Shown: positions 52,948 to 62,500 of the stretch, in pieces | Layout of the letters: every line of letters starts with the position of its first letter | How positions within the stretch are numbered: the first letter of the stretch is position 1 | DNA from: Spirosoma utsteinense | Lineage (GTDB): Bacteria; Bacteroidota; Bacteroidia; Cytophagales; Spirosomataceae | Length of the DNA stretch: 64,000 bases | Direction: 5' to 3' | NCBI RefSeq assembly: GCF_014282275.1 | Contig: NZ_VFIA01000023.1 | Span: forward strand, 35,959 to 99,958 | Notes under the pieces: model-generated | The model's database searches: none | What the model saw: the letters and a program-made list of their open reading frames with translations, nothing else | Told to the model about the DNA's origin: nothing | Made by a program: the position numbers and the translations under genes

Positions 52948-55197
52948 CTACAAGTTCTTTTCTACAAAATTCGTCATCATCTGGTAAAGGTGTAGCCGGG
53001 TATTACCGCCATAGATACTGTGGTTCCGGTTGGGGTAGTAGAATGATTGAAACTGCTTCCCGGCCATGATCAGCGCATCCTCAAACGCAATCGAGTTCTG
53101 GAAATGCACGTTGTCATCGCCAGTGCCGTGGATCAGCAAAAAAGGGCCGCTCAGCCTGGCCGCGTGTGTTACCGGTGAATTGTCGTCGTAGCCACTGGCA
53201 TTCTCCTGCGGACGTTTCAGGTAGCGTTCGGTGTAAATACTATCGTAAAAACGCCAGTTCGTTACGGGGGCTACCGAGATACCGCTTTTGAAAACATCGG
53301 CGCCGAGCGTCATGCAAAGGGCGGCCATATAACCACCGTAGCTCCAGCCCCAGATACCTACACGCGCCGGGTCGACATAAGGCAGCGTTTTGAGCTGGCG
53401 GGCCGCAGCAATCTGATCGTCGGTTTCGAGTTTACCCAGCTGGGCGTAGGTGGCCGTTCGGAACGCGTTGCCCCGCGCACCGGTACCGCGTCCGTCGACC
53501 GATACAATGATATATCCTTTCTGAGCCAGGGTCTGATACCAGAAGAAATCCCGCGCGTTCCAGTCATTCGAAACGGTTTGTGATCCGGGCCCACCGTAAA
53601 CAAACATCAGAACCGGGTATTTTTTCTGCCCCGAACTGTCGAAGGCTGCGGGTTTTATCATCCAGCCGTTCAGGGGGGTGCCGTCGGCCGCGTTGGTCTT
53701 GAAAAACTGTTTGGGTGCTAAGGCGTAGCGTGACAGTCTGTTTTTTAAATCCTGGTTCGATTCCAGCACGCGCAGGTCGGTGTTCGCCGTTGTACGGCGT
53801 AGGGTTACGGTAGTTGGCGAACTGGCCGAAGTGTGGTAGAGCAGGTAATAAGCACAATCGGGGCTGAAATTAGCGGTATAGGTACCGGCCAGTGTCGTGA
53901 GTCGCTGGTTGTTCTGGCCGTTTATGCCAACGCGGTACAGGTGTCGTTCGAGGGGTGATACGGCGGTAGAGGTGTAATAGATCATACCGGTTGTTTCATC
54001 GACCCCCGACACGCTGCTCACCTCAAAGTCGGGGCTACCGGCACCTGCCGGACGGGTAACAGGCCGGATAAGCTGGCCGTTCATGGCATACAGATACAGG
54101 TGCTTGTAGCCGCTGCGCTCGCTGCTCCAGATAAATGATTTGCCATCTTTCAGGTAGGTCAGATCATCCGTGAACTCCAGATCAACATAGGTAGGACTGG
54201 TTTCGGTCAGTATCGTAGTCGACTGGCCGGTGGCGGCATCGATATGCAGCAGATCGAGCTTGTTTTGCAGCCGGTTCAGCCGCCGGATCGACAGCTGACC
54301 GGCGTTTTTGGTCCACTGGATACGGGGGAGGTATATATCCGTTTCGGCTCCCGTTTGCGCCTGTATTTTTTTGGCGTTTGCCACATCGGCTATCCAGACG
54401 GTTACCCGTGAGTTGGCCTCGCCTGCTTTGGGGTATTTGAACCGGTACTCGACGGGATACAATTTCCCCCAGAGTTGCATATCATATTCGGGCACACGGC
54501 TTTCGTCGAACCGGATCCAGGCCAGTCGTTTGCTGTCTGGCGACCAGTCAAAAGCCCGCGCCATACTGAATTCCTCTTCATATACCCAATCGGCACCTCC
54601 GTTTATGATGGCATTCGGCTGGCCGTCGGTGGTGAGCCGGGTTTCCTGACCAGCGGCTGAACCGCTGGCCGATGATCCGGACAGGTCGACCACAAAGAGA
54701 TTGTTGTCGCGCATGAAGGCTACACGTTTGCCATCGGGCGAGAAGGTGGCGTACTGCTGTTTACCCCCCTTGCTCAGGGGCCGGAGCTGTTTGGTAGCCA
54801 GGTCATAGACGTAGCATGTTGCCTTGCTCGACCGGCGGTAAATAGGCTCCTCTTCGGTTATCAGTAGTAGTTTTCGCTCATCGGCCGAGAGCTGATAGCC
54901 ATCGATACGGAGCGCGTTTCCGCCTGCCGGGGCTTGCTGTCCGTCGAAGAGCGTGGCTACGGCTGAACCGGTAGTAATATCGAATTTAACGATTTTGCCG
55001 GCGTTGAGGGTGGTGTAAAAACCCCCTGTTTTGAGCCAGTTAACCCCTTCAATGGTGCGCTGGTCGAAAACACCCTGGTTCCGACCCCAGATGTCGTCGA
55101 GCGTAACAGGTTGCTGTGTCTGTGCCTGAGCGGGTGTAACGGCTGGTAGTAAAAACAGCAGCGGGAGAAGCCGGAGCAGCGGGCGGCAGTTAGTCAT
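52948..55197 (-). CDS. Secreted S9-family prolyl oligopeptidase (DPP-IV-like)
   Basis: 749 residues with a signal peptide (LLRLLPLLFLLPAVTPAQA). An N-terminal beta-propeller with DPP-IV features (GGADWVYEEEFSMARAFDWS) is followed by the hydrolase domain: oxyanion-region VDGRGTGARG, nucleophile S619 in WGWSYGGYMA, Asp in IHGTGDDNVHFQNS, and H726 in NRNHSIYGG. It removes X-Pro dipeptides from the N-terminus of peptides in the periplasm or outside. It is a single gene. Confidence 0.95.
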   Translation of the reverse strand: MTNCRPLLRLLPLLFLLPAVTPAQAQTQQPVTLDDIWGRNQGVFDQRTIEGVNWLKTGGFYTTLNAGKIVKFDITTGSAVATLFDGQQAPAGGNALRIDGYQLSADERKLLLITEEEPIYRRSSKATCYVYDLATKQLRPLSKGGKQQYATFSPDGKRVAFMRDNNLFVVDLSGSSASGSAAGQETRLTTDGQPNAIINGGADWVYEEEFSMARAFDWSPDSKRLAWIRFDESRVPEYDMQLWGKLYPVEYRFKYPKAGEANSRVTVWIADVANAKKIQAQTGAETDIYLPRIQWTKNAGQLSIRRLNRLQNKLDLLHIDAATGQSTTILTETSPTYVDLEFTDDLTYLKDGKSFIWSSERSGYKHLYLYAMNGQLIRPVTRPAGAGSPDFEVSSVSGVDETTGMIYYTSTAVSPLERHLYRVGINGQNNQRLTTLAGTYTANFSPDCAYYLLYHTSASSPTTVTLRRTTANTDLRVLESNQDLKNRLSRYALAPKQFFKTNAADGTPLNGWMIKPAAFDSSGQKKYPVLMFVYGGPGSQTVSNDWNARDFFWYQTLAQKGYIIVSVDGRGTGARGNAFRTATYAQLGKLETDDQIAAARQLKTLPYVDPARVGIWGWSYGGYMAALCMTLGADVFKSGISVAPVTNWRFYDSIYTERYLKRPQENASGYDDNSPVTHAARLSGPFLLIHGTGDDNVHFQNSIAFEDALIMAGKQFQSFYYPNRNHSIYGGNTRLHLYQMMTNFVEKNL

Positions 55198-55285
55198 AGG
55201 TCGAACAAATCTGGCAGAAATAAGGAATCCAACCTGTAGTCGGGCTGGATTCTTACTGGTAGGAGGGGGTGGCCGAAAGCGCCGA

Positions 55286-55873
55286 TTACTTCAAGGGTTG
55301 AGCAATAGCCGCGTTGTCGGGCAGGAAGCCCTTCCGCCGGAGGATGGCATCGGTGAATTTCAGGTCCTGTTCGCTGGTAAAGATGCTGAACGGCAGGTAC
55401 AGGAACTGCGCTTTGGCCAGCCCTTTCGTTACGGTCCGGGCAATCCAGTTGGCCTTGGCACTTTTGAGCGCATCGCCATTGTCCAGGAACAGGATATAGG
55501 CATCTTTATCTTTGACGACACTGCTGATCTGGTCCCATTTCAGCAAACCGCCTTCTTTTACGCTGATGCGCATCAGAATCTGGCGACTGTCGATCTCGTA
55601 AACGTATTTCTGGAAGAGGGCTTTGCTTTGCTCCATCTGCGCAATGCCCGTAATCTGGACGGCCCAGAATAGAACATACAAGATCGTGAGCACGACGATG
55701 ACAACGTAAATCCAGATGTTCGGATAAGCCCCCGTGACGTTCAGGATAGCGTTCAGAATAATCAGACCTAACGGCACAAAAGCCCATTTCCAATTGTCTT
55801 TCAGCCACTGCCGCAGGGCGATATTAATGTACGTTTTTTGGTCTAACGCGTATTTTTTTGTCTTAACAATCAT
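55286..55873 (-). CDS. YcxB-like membrane-associated protein
   Basis: 195 residues from the ATG at 55873; an upstream GTG at 55894 overlaps the promoter -7 element, so the ATG is preferred. Two adjacent membrane helices (about 28-45 and 53-76) and a C-terminal soluble domain with EGGLLKWDQISSVVKDKDAYILFL, which is the YcxB-like C-terminal motif. Function is unknown for the family. Confidence 0.78.
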   Translation of the reverse strand: MIVKTKKYALDQKTYINIALRQWLKDNWKWAFVPLGLIILNAILNVTGAYPNIWIYVVIVVLTILYVLFWAVQITGIAQMEQSKALFQKYVYEIDSRQILMRISVKEGGLLKWDQISSVVKDKDAYILFLDNGDALKSAKANWIARTVTKGLAKAQFLYLPFSIFTSEQDLKFTDAILRRKGFLPDNAAIAQPLK

Positions 55874-55893
55874 AGCACTTCTGAGAGAAAGCA

Positions 55894-55901
55894 CAAAGAT
55901 A
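55894..55901 (-). promoter_or_regulatory. -7 promoter element for the YcxB-like gene
   Basis: CAAAGATA on the plus strand reads TATCTTTG on the minus strand, a full TAnnTTTG match, 20 bp upstream of the ATG. The very short leader supports the ATG start. Confidence 0.55.
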
Positions 55902-56007
55902 AGCGATTGTTAGGAGGAAAGGGAAAGGAGGAAAGACCGGAAAAAAACGAAAAGTTGGGATGGCTAATAACTGGCCTTTCTTTTTGGCCTTCTGTTTCGT
56001 TTTCCTA

Positions 56008-56412
56008 TTATTCTTTCCGGAAATGGAGGGTATTGATAACAAACTGCCGGTCGCGCGTTTGGCGCATCAGTATGTATACATCGAATGTCTGGCCGTCGGT
56101 TTCGTAGATACCCGTACTGTAGAGCAACTGCTCCGAAGAGCCCCGGTATACGAACTGAAACCGGTGGGGGGGATGCTTGCGAAAAAACGACCGCAGAATG
56201 ATTTCGGCGTGAGTAGCGCCTACCGACGAAAAATCGACGTTCTCGGTGTCGATGACCAGCTCAACGGTTTTGGCAAAATGCGTCGATAACTGCCGGGCAT
56301 TACCGCTGGCCAGCGATGTTCGTACGGTTTTGGTCAGCGCAATGTCGGCAGCGGGTCTGGTCCGGGACGACCAGAGCGTAATGGTTAGAAGTGAACAGAT
56401 AACAAGGTTCAT
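56008..56412 (-). CDS. DUF4783 exported protein
   Basis: 134 residues with a signal peptide (MNLVICSLLTITLWSS). The rest matches DUF4783 in layout: a helix region SLASGNARQLSTHFAKTVEL, then FFRKHPPHRFQFVYRGSSE and a final strand RQFVINTLHFRKE, an NTF2-like fold. Typical of Bacteroidota; role unknown. Confidence 0.8.
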   Translation of the reverse strand: MNLVICSLLTITLWSSRTRPAADIALTKTVRTSLASGNARQLSTHFAKTVELVIDTENVDFSSVGATHAEIILRSFFRKHPPHRFQFVYRGSSEQLLYSTGIYETDGQTFDVYILMRQTRDRQFVINTLHFRKE

Positions 56413-56524
56413 AGCTGGAAGTCAAATCAAGTCGTTATGTCCTGATTGGCGAAAACTATGCCAAAGGCGGGGAGATTTTTTTTGCTTTTCTGGTCAATCT
56501 GAACGTTGGTAAGTTGGTAGCCTG

Positions 56525-56555
56525 TTTCGTTGGCTAACTAGTTTTCTCATCTTTG
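56525..56555 (+). promoter_or_regulatory. Candidate promoter for the phosphoribosyltransferase gene
   Basis: CATCTTTG at 56548-56555 differs from TAnnTTTG at one position, with TTTC (for TTTG) 19 bp upstream at 56525-56528. It lies 25 bp before the ATG. Confidence 0.35.
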
Positions 56556-56580
56556 CAGGACTAACCCGTTTCTTCGCTGC

Positions 56581-57093
56581 ATGAATACTGTTACACCAAC
56601 GCTTATTCTGAACGCTGAACAAATCCGCCAGAAAATTCGGCGGATCGCGTTTCAGATGTATGAGACCAATTTCGAAGAGTCAGCCCTGTTGCTGGCCGGT
56701 ATTTCGGGGGAGGGCTATGTGCTGGCACAGGCGCTGGCACAGGAGTTGCAGCAAATTGCACCCTTTCAGGTGGAGCTGATTAAACTAGAGCTGGATAAGA
56801 ACCAGTTGACTCAGCCGCCGGTTCGGACCAGCCATCCCGATGTGGACTACACCGACAAAGTGGTTATTATAGTCGATGATGTGCTGTATACGGGCCGGAC
56901 ACTGGCTTTCAGCCTACAGCCGTTCTTATGTGTATCGGTACGAAAGCTCCAGGTAGCTGTATTAATCGACCGTAATTATCCCCGCTTCCCCGTCTCTGCC
57001 GACTACAAGGGCTACGAGTTGAGCACGACCCTGACCGACCATGTCGAGGTAATCCTCAGCGATGAAAACCAGATGGGCGTTTATCTACGGTAA
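56581..57093 (+). CDS. Phosphoribosyltransferase domain protein (PyrR-like)
   Basis: 170 residues. The PRPP-binding motif VIIVDDVLYTGRTL lies at 95-108 with D99/D100, and the hood and core regions (LLLAGISGEGYVLAQALAQEL, VAVLIDRNYPRFPV) are in place. PyrR-like proteins bind UMP or transfer phosphoribosyl to uracil. No pyr genes lie nearby, so either regulation or salvage is possible. Confidence 0.85.
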   Translation: MNTVTPTLILNAEQIRQKIRRIAFQMYETNFEESALLLAGISGEGYVLAQALAQELQQIAPFQVELIKLELDKNQLTQPPVRTSHPDVDYTDKVVIIVDDVLYTGRTLAFSLQPFLCVSVRKLQVAVLIDRNYPRFPVSADYKGYELSTTLTDHVEVILSDENQMGVYLR

Positions 57094-57243
57094 AGTCAGG
57101 GAAGGGCCGATTTTATTTTTGTTACTTCTGCCTGCTACGGGGACGATGCCCGTACCGTTGTTTTTATCTGGTTCAGCCATCGGTTACCTGCTTTTTCGAG
57201 TGTAATTCCTTACTAACCTAGTATCACTACTAAAGCTAAGAGC

Positions 57244-57855
57244 ATGAGAAATCGAAAAGTCTTCAATCAAACAGGCTTACCTGCATTTCTTTTCCTTGCA
57301 CTATGCCTCACGATTACACCGCCATTACGAGCACAGAAGACAGCCAACGATTTAAGAAAGCAACAGGTTGGGAAAACAGGTCTAGTGGTCTATAAAACGG
57401 GAGAGCCAGCGGCACTTCCTTACGATTTTGGTAAGGTAAGGTTCTTAGTGGATAGTGCAGCTACCAATGGAGCTTGGTCACTGGTAGAAATAACGGAACA
57501 GCCTGGTTACAAAACACCAATGCATAGACACAACAGTTGGGACGAATCGTTTTACGTACTGGAGGGGACACTAACGGCTAAAGTTGCCGACTCGGTTTAT
57601 ACATTGCCGAAGGGGTCCTATATTTTAATTCCACGAGGTACTCCACACGGGCAAGCTAACCTGGCCAGTGTTCCCGTCAAACTGCTGCTATCGATTACAC
57701 CAAGTGGTTTTGAACGTCATATCAAAGACCGGGTGGAACTCTTTAAAACGGTAAAACCTGAGCATTCCGAATTTGCCACGAAGATGGATTCATTACGGAA
57801 GAAGAATGCCAAATACATTGAGATTTTAGGATCCTGGGATGCACCAAAAAGATGA
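57244..57855 (+). CDS. Exported cupin-domain protein
   Basis: 203 residues. A signal peptide (LPAFLFLALCLTITPPLRA) is followed by a single cupin barrel with metal-site motif HRHNSWDESFYVLEG and second motif LPKGSYILIPRGTPHGQANL, giving the usual two His, Glu and third His. Enzyme or binding role unknown. Base composition and codon choice are visibly A+T-richer than in the flanking genes, and the next gene (lgt) shares this, suggesting a joint origin elsewhere. Confidence 0.85.
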   Translation: MRNRKVFNQTGLPAFLFLALCLTITPPLRAQKTANDLRKQQVGKTGLVVYKTGEPAALPYDFGKVRFLVDSAATNGAWSLVEITEQPGYKTPMHRHNSWDESFYVLEGTLTAKVADSVYTLPKGSYILIPRGTPHGQANLASVPVKLLLSITPSGFERHIKDRVELFKTVKPEHSEFATKMDSLRKKNAKYIEILGSWDAPKR

Positions 57856-57942
57856 GGCATCACCCAAGATGCTGTTTTTTGCAAGTGGGCCGGAAGGTTA
57901 GTAAGTTTCTCAACATAATGTTTACTTACATAACACGAGACT

Positions 57943-58965
57943 ATGCTTCAGTATATCGTTTGGGATGTTGATCCAGACATTATTCGTATCGGGTCTTGGC
58001 CCATAAGGTGGTATGGTTTACTCTTTGCAGCCGGATTTCTAATTGGAGTCCAATTAATGACGTTCATCTTCAAGACGGAGAAAAAACCTCTAGCTGACAT
58101 CGATCCATTATTGACAACCATGGTCTTGTCAACTTTCTTGGGTGCAAGGTTAGGCCATTTTCTTTTTTACGAACCTACCGAATTTCTGCATAATCCATTA
58201 CGAGTTATAACCCCTCCTTTTGGTGGTCTTGCCAGCCATGGAGGCATAATAGGCGCTATTATTGCTTTATGGCTCTATTCGCAACGTTCATCCAGCAAGA
58301 CGACTGGTCAAACGTTTTTATGGATCACTGACCGTATGTGTATTACCGCTGCCCTTGCCGGGGCTTTCATTAGGTTTGGCAACTTGATGAACTCAGAAAT
58401 TTTTGGTAAGCCCACTAACGTACCCTGGGCCTTTGTTTTTGTTCGCGACCATGAGTTTAGCCAGGTGCCCCGCCATCCAACTCAGTTGTATGAATCCTTA
58501 TCCTACCTGATATTATTCGTTGTGCTGTTCTGGTACTGGAAAACGTATCGAAAGCAATCAGCACCAGGTACGATGTTAGGCATATCTTTGGTCTGGGTCT
58601 TTGGGTTAAGGTTCGTCTGGGAATTCTTCAAAGAAAACCAGATTGCTTTTGAAGACAGCATGAACCTTAATATGGGTCAAATTTTGAGTATACCGGCTGT
58701 TTTAGTTGGCTTATTTCTGTTGCTGAGAAATTCTATCAGACCCTCTCTACTCGTTCCAGTGGCATTAGTAATCCAATCAACAAGCATTTGTTACCGTTGT
58801 GAGCATACATCACCGCTACCCAACTCGAGCAAGGACCATCAGTCAAGCTGGTCTAATGACTGCGACGTACCAGCTGTTAACAGACGAGTTGTCAAAGTAA
58901 GACATTCACAAAATCATATAGCAAACCTGAAAAAGCCTTATCTTAAACTTAACTATTTGATATAA
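57943..58965 (+). CDS. lgt: Prolipoprotein diacylglyceryl transferase, with unusual C-terminal tail
   Basis: 340 residues. Lgt features are clear: WPIRWYGLLFAAGFLIG, TFLGARLGHFLFYEP, the catalytic H99 in GGLASHGGIIGAI, R144 in AFIRFGNLMNSEIFG, PRHPTQLYES and RFVWEFFKENQIAFED. It transfers diacylglyceryl from phosphatidylglycerol to the lipobox Cys. After the last helix (about 246-262) comes a soluble, non-Lgt tail of about 75 residues (YRCEHTSPLPNSSKDHQ and on). The stop codon lies inside a perfect palindrome. The gene is A+T-rich and may be a second, acquired copy. Confidence 0.88.
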   Translation: MLQYIVWDVDPDIIRIGSWPIRWYGLLFAAGFLIGVQLMTFIFKTEKKPLADIDPLLTTMVLSTFLGARLGHFLFYEPTEFLHNPLRVITPPFGGLASHGGIIGAIIALWLYSQRSSSKTTGQTFLWITDRMCITAALAGAFIRFGNLMNSEIFGKPTNVPWAFVFVRDHEFSQVPRHPTQLYESLSYLILFVVLFWYWKTYRKQSAPGTMLGISLVWVFGLRFVWEFFKENQIAFEDSMNLNMGQILSIPAVLVGLFLLLRNSIRPSLLVPVALVIQSTSICYRCEHTSPLPNSSKDHQSSWSNDCDVPAVNRRVVKVRHSQNHIANLKKPYLKLNYLI

Positions 58966-59038
58966 AGCCGGTTACAAACGAGTCTGAGAGACTAACTAAA
59001 TTTTAGTTAGTCTCTCAGACTCGTTTGTAACCGGCTTT
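58964..59038. terminator. Perfect 37-nt-armed palindrome overlapping the lgt stop codon
   Basis: Arms 58964-59000 and 59002-59038 are exact reverse complements around one base (59001). The left arm begins inside the TAA stop of lgt (58963-58965). The outer ends AAAGCC/GGCTTT resemble a terminator foot. A cruciform or very stable RNA hairpin is expected. Confidence 0.85.
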
Positions 59039-59274
59039 CCGTCTAGAGCGATTACTTTAGTACAACAAGAGTACACCGAGCGTTATTGAATGCATTCGGT
59101 AATTTTTCAAAAGGGGGTAGTATTGGATATCCGCTCATGGTGCATAAATGCCACTAATAAGCAGCATCCATACACTAAATTGGGATAGCATAAGGACAAA
59201 CCTTTAGTTTCCCTGCTGTCGAATCCCATTCTTTAGAATAGGGAAAGTTGTTAAATCTTTTTCCTGCTGTCTTG

Positions 59275-59451
59275 TCAAGCCTTCGTGCTGCGGATGAGGC
59301 TGATACCGGCGAAGAAGAAAATGCCGCCCAGAATGAGGTATACGAATGAAGCCTGCGCTATGCCCCCTTTTGTGAAATCTATACCAGCATAGATCAGACC
59401 GGCTAAACCGATGAGCGTCAGGATGATGCCGAACACACTTTTTGTATTCAT
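59275..59451 (-). CDS. Small two-helix membrane protein
   Basis: 58 residues from the ATG at 59451 (MNTKSVFGIILTLIGLAGL); an extended frame to 59520 adds a non-hydrophobic lead that is less likely. Two membrane helices, IILTLIGLAGLIYAGI and VYLILGGIFFFAGISL, with a short GGIAQ loop. Small Bacteroidota inner-membrane proteins of this type are unassigned. Confidence 0.65.
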   Translation of the reverse strand: MNTKSVFGIILTLIGLAGLIYAGIDFTKGGIAQASFVYLILGGIFFFAGISLIRSTKA

Positions 59452-59545
59452 AACGTTGCGTTGGTTGGTGATTGGTGAATGATCAGTTGATAAACGTATA
59501 ATGGGCTCAATCGTCCTCAAAAATCAAGCGAGTGGTTCGGGCTGC

Positions 59546-62500
59546 TTACTCCAGCAGCACCATAATATCTTCTTTGGTAAGCGACTTCATAAACGTTTCT
59601 TCGGTCGTGATCAGGCTGCCAGCCAGCTGTTGTTTAGCCCGTTGCAGAGACAGGATTTTCTCCTCGACCGTATTTTTGGCAATAAACTTGTAGGTGAACA
59701 CCGTTTTTTGCTGCCCGATGCGGTGCGCCCGATCAATGGCCTGGGCCTCAATAGCGGGGTTCCACCAGGGGTCCAGAATAAATACGTAATCCGCTGCGGT
59801 GAGGTTATGACCCAGCCCACCCGCTTTCAGCGAGATCAGGAACAGCTTCACCGAATCGTCGGTCTGAAACAGCTCGACCTGGCTCTGGCGGTCCGATGTT
59901 GATCCATCCAGATAGGCATATTTGATGTTTTTCTCCTTCAGATACTGGCGCACTACGTTCAGGTGCTTAATAAACTGACTAAATACCAGCACCTTGTGGT
60001 TTTCGGTCATGGCACTTTCGAGCCGCATCAGCACATCGTCCAGCTTGCCCGAATCGCCTTCGTAATCAGCATCGACCATGCGGGGGTGGTTGGCAATCTG
60101 CCGGAGCTTGGTCAGTCCCTGCAACACCACCATCTGCGACTTGGCCATGCCTTCTTCCTCGATGCGCTCCAGAATCAGGTTTCGGTAATAGGACTTGGCT
60201 TCTTCGTACTGGGTCGACTGATCGGCCGACATTTCGCAGTACAGCACACTTTCCACCTTTTCGGGCAGGTCCGTTGCTACCTGCGATTTGTTACGACGGA
60301 GCATGAACGGCTTGATAAGTCCGTAGAGCCGCCCGGTCTTGCTCTCATCGTGCCGTTTCTCGATTGGCACCTGAAACTCATTCCTGAAGAACGACTGACT
60401 ACCCAGCAAACCCGGATTGATGAACGACATCTGGGTCCAGAGGTCGAGCGTGCTGTTCTCGAGGGGGGTGCCGGTCAGGATAAGCCGGTTGGCCGTGTTG
60501 AGCTGCATGACGGCCTTGGTAATATGCGACGATGGATTTTTGATTGCCTGCGACTCATCCAGAATCACATAGTCGAACCGGTAGTCGCTCAGCAAGCCGA
60601 TGTCGATCCGGACGATACCGTACGAGGTCAGGATCAGGTCGTAGTCGTCGAACTGGGCTGTGTTCTTGTCGCGGTAGGTGCCCGTATACACCATTACCCG
60701 CAAACCGGGCGTGAACTTACGCGCTTCGAGTTCCCAGTTGTAGAGCAGCGAGGTTGGCATCACCAGCAGGCTGGGTCGGCTCTCTACCGGCTCGCCTGTT
60801 TCGTCGTTTTTTGCCAGGGCTGCCTGAATGGCTTCTTTGCGTCCCTGAAGCATAGCGAGTGTCATCACTGTTTTTCCCAGGCCCATATCGTCGGCCAGGC
60901 AGCCGCCAAATCGGTATTGCCGCAGAAAGTTCATCCAGTCGTAGCCTGCCTGCTGGTAGGGGCGCAGGGTTCCCCTGAACTCGGCGGGCAGCGGAAACGA
61001 CTCAATTTCTTCGAAGTCGCGCAGTCGTTCGAGTTTGCGGCTCATGATGGTTGCTGCCAGCCCATCGCGCTCCAGTTCCTGCACCAGGGCCAGGTGGTGT
61101 TTCTGGAGTACCAGCCGATCGATGCCGTCGGCGTGTTCCAGAAAACCGAACAGCTCGGAGTATTTCGTAAACCAGGCCTCGGGAATAACGGCTACTTCGC
61201 CATTGGGTAGCGTAAACTCCCGCTTCTTGTTCAGAATAAGCGTCCTGAGTTTGAGGAAGGGTATTTCGAACTCGCCAAACCGTACATTGGCGTAAATGTC
61301 GAACCAGTCGCGGCCCTCCTGAATGGATACGTTGATGCTCGAATAACCGAGGAAGTAGCGTTTGGTATCCTGAGCATGTTGTTGAAGCACAAAGCCCGCA
61401 TTCCGAATGTCAACGCTATGGTCCGACAGCCAGTTGAAGGCTTCTACCTTCGGAATGGCCAGCCGTCCGTGGCGCAGGTCGAGGCCGGTTTCACGAAGGA
61501 ATATCAGCTTCTGGCGTTCCAAACGCTGATCCCGGCGAATTTTGTGGAACACATAGTCATCGCCTTTTTTCTCCAGGCTAACATTAGCGGCCGTCCCGAA
61601 GCTATCGAACCGGAAGGTAAAATCACCGTATCGGAACGATAAGTCAAAGGCAATACGCTGCCCGGTATCATGCTCTGCTTCAACCGTATCCGAATCGCCG
61701 GAGAACAGCGGTACGGCAACGCCCTTCCCTGTCATTACCAGTTCAGAAACGGTCAATACGGGTACCGGCTCAATGGACTCGGCCCTGATTTCGAACCCCT
61801 TCGCGTAAACGTCGTAAGCTGCGATCAGCTGGGTTACAAATCGCTCGTAATATTGCTGCTCGATATTACGGGGAATGACAATGTGGTTCTTGGTGAAAAA
61901 AGGGCGAAGCTTCTTCCCGTCTACGTTCTTACTGAAATGGTAGAGTTTGTTGTCGACCATCATCCAGGCGGGTTCGTCGCAGATCATGAGCGCGTCCTTG
62001 AACTGGAAATCGACGCGTACCGTTTCGGCGCTTCCGCCGGGTATTTCATTCCTGACCGTATCCGGAACGCCACGGACCTTTGCGTGCGCATCGGAAGTCA
62101 TCAGTTCCCGCCCCACCGGATACCGGACAATGGGAAAATAATGGGTGGAGTCGGCATTGCGAACGAAGTGAAAATGGACCCGCGCTGGCTCAGGCATCCA
62201 CTGGATGGGCGTCCAGGCTGGGTTACCATCATTACCCATTACATAAAAAGGTTTGCCGGGCAGCAGCGCCATGATCTGCGACTTCATGGTTTCGAGGTAA
62301 CCGCAGATAGCCTCCTGCACCAGTTTGTCGCCTTTGTTTGGGTCGTATATTTTCAGAAAGAAGTCAACGGCGGGTAAGCGTCGGGTGTTGAACTTCTTCA
62401 CGATGGTATCCTGCTGGATACTGTCGATGAGCCGGACGAGTTCAAAATCGCGCTCGTCGAGTTCTTTGGCGAACTCATCTACGTTTTGCGTCGAGAGGGT

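Noticed and set aside
59963..61210. A 415-residue plus-strand frame
   Set aside because: Opposite the SNF2 ATPase domain, with no family features.
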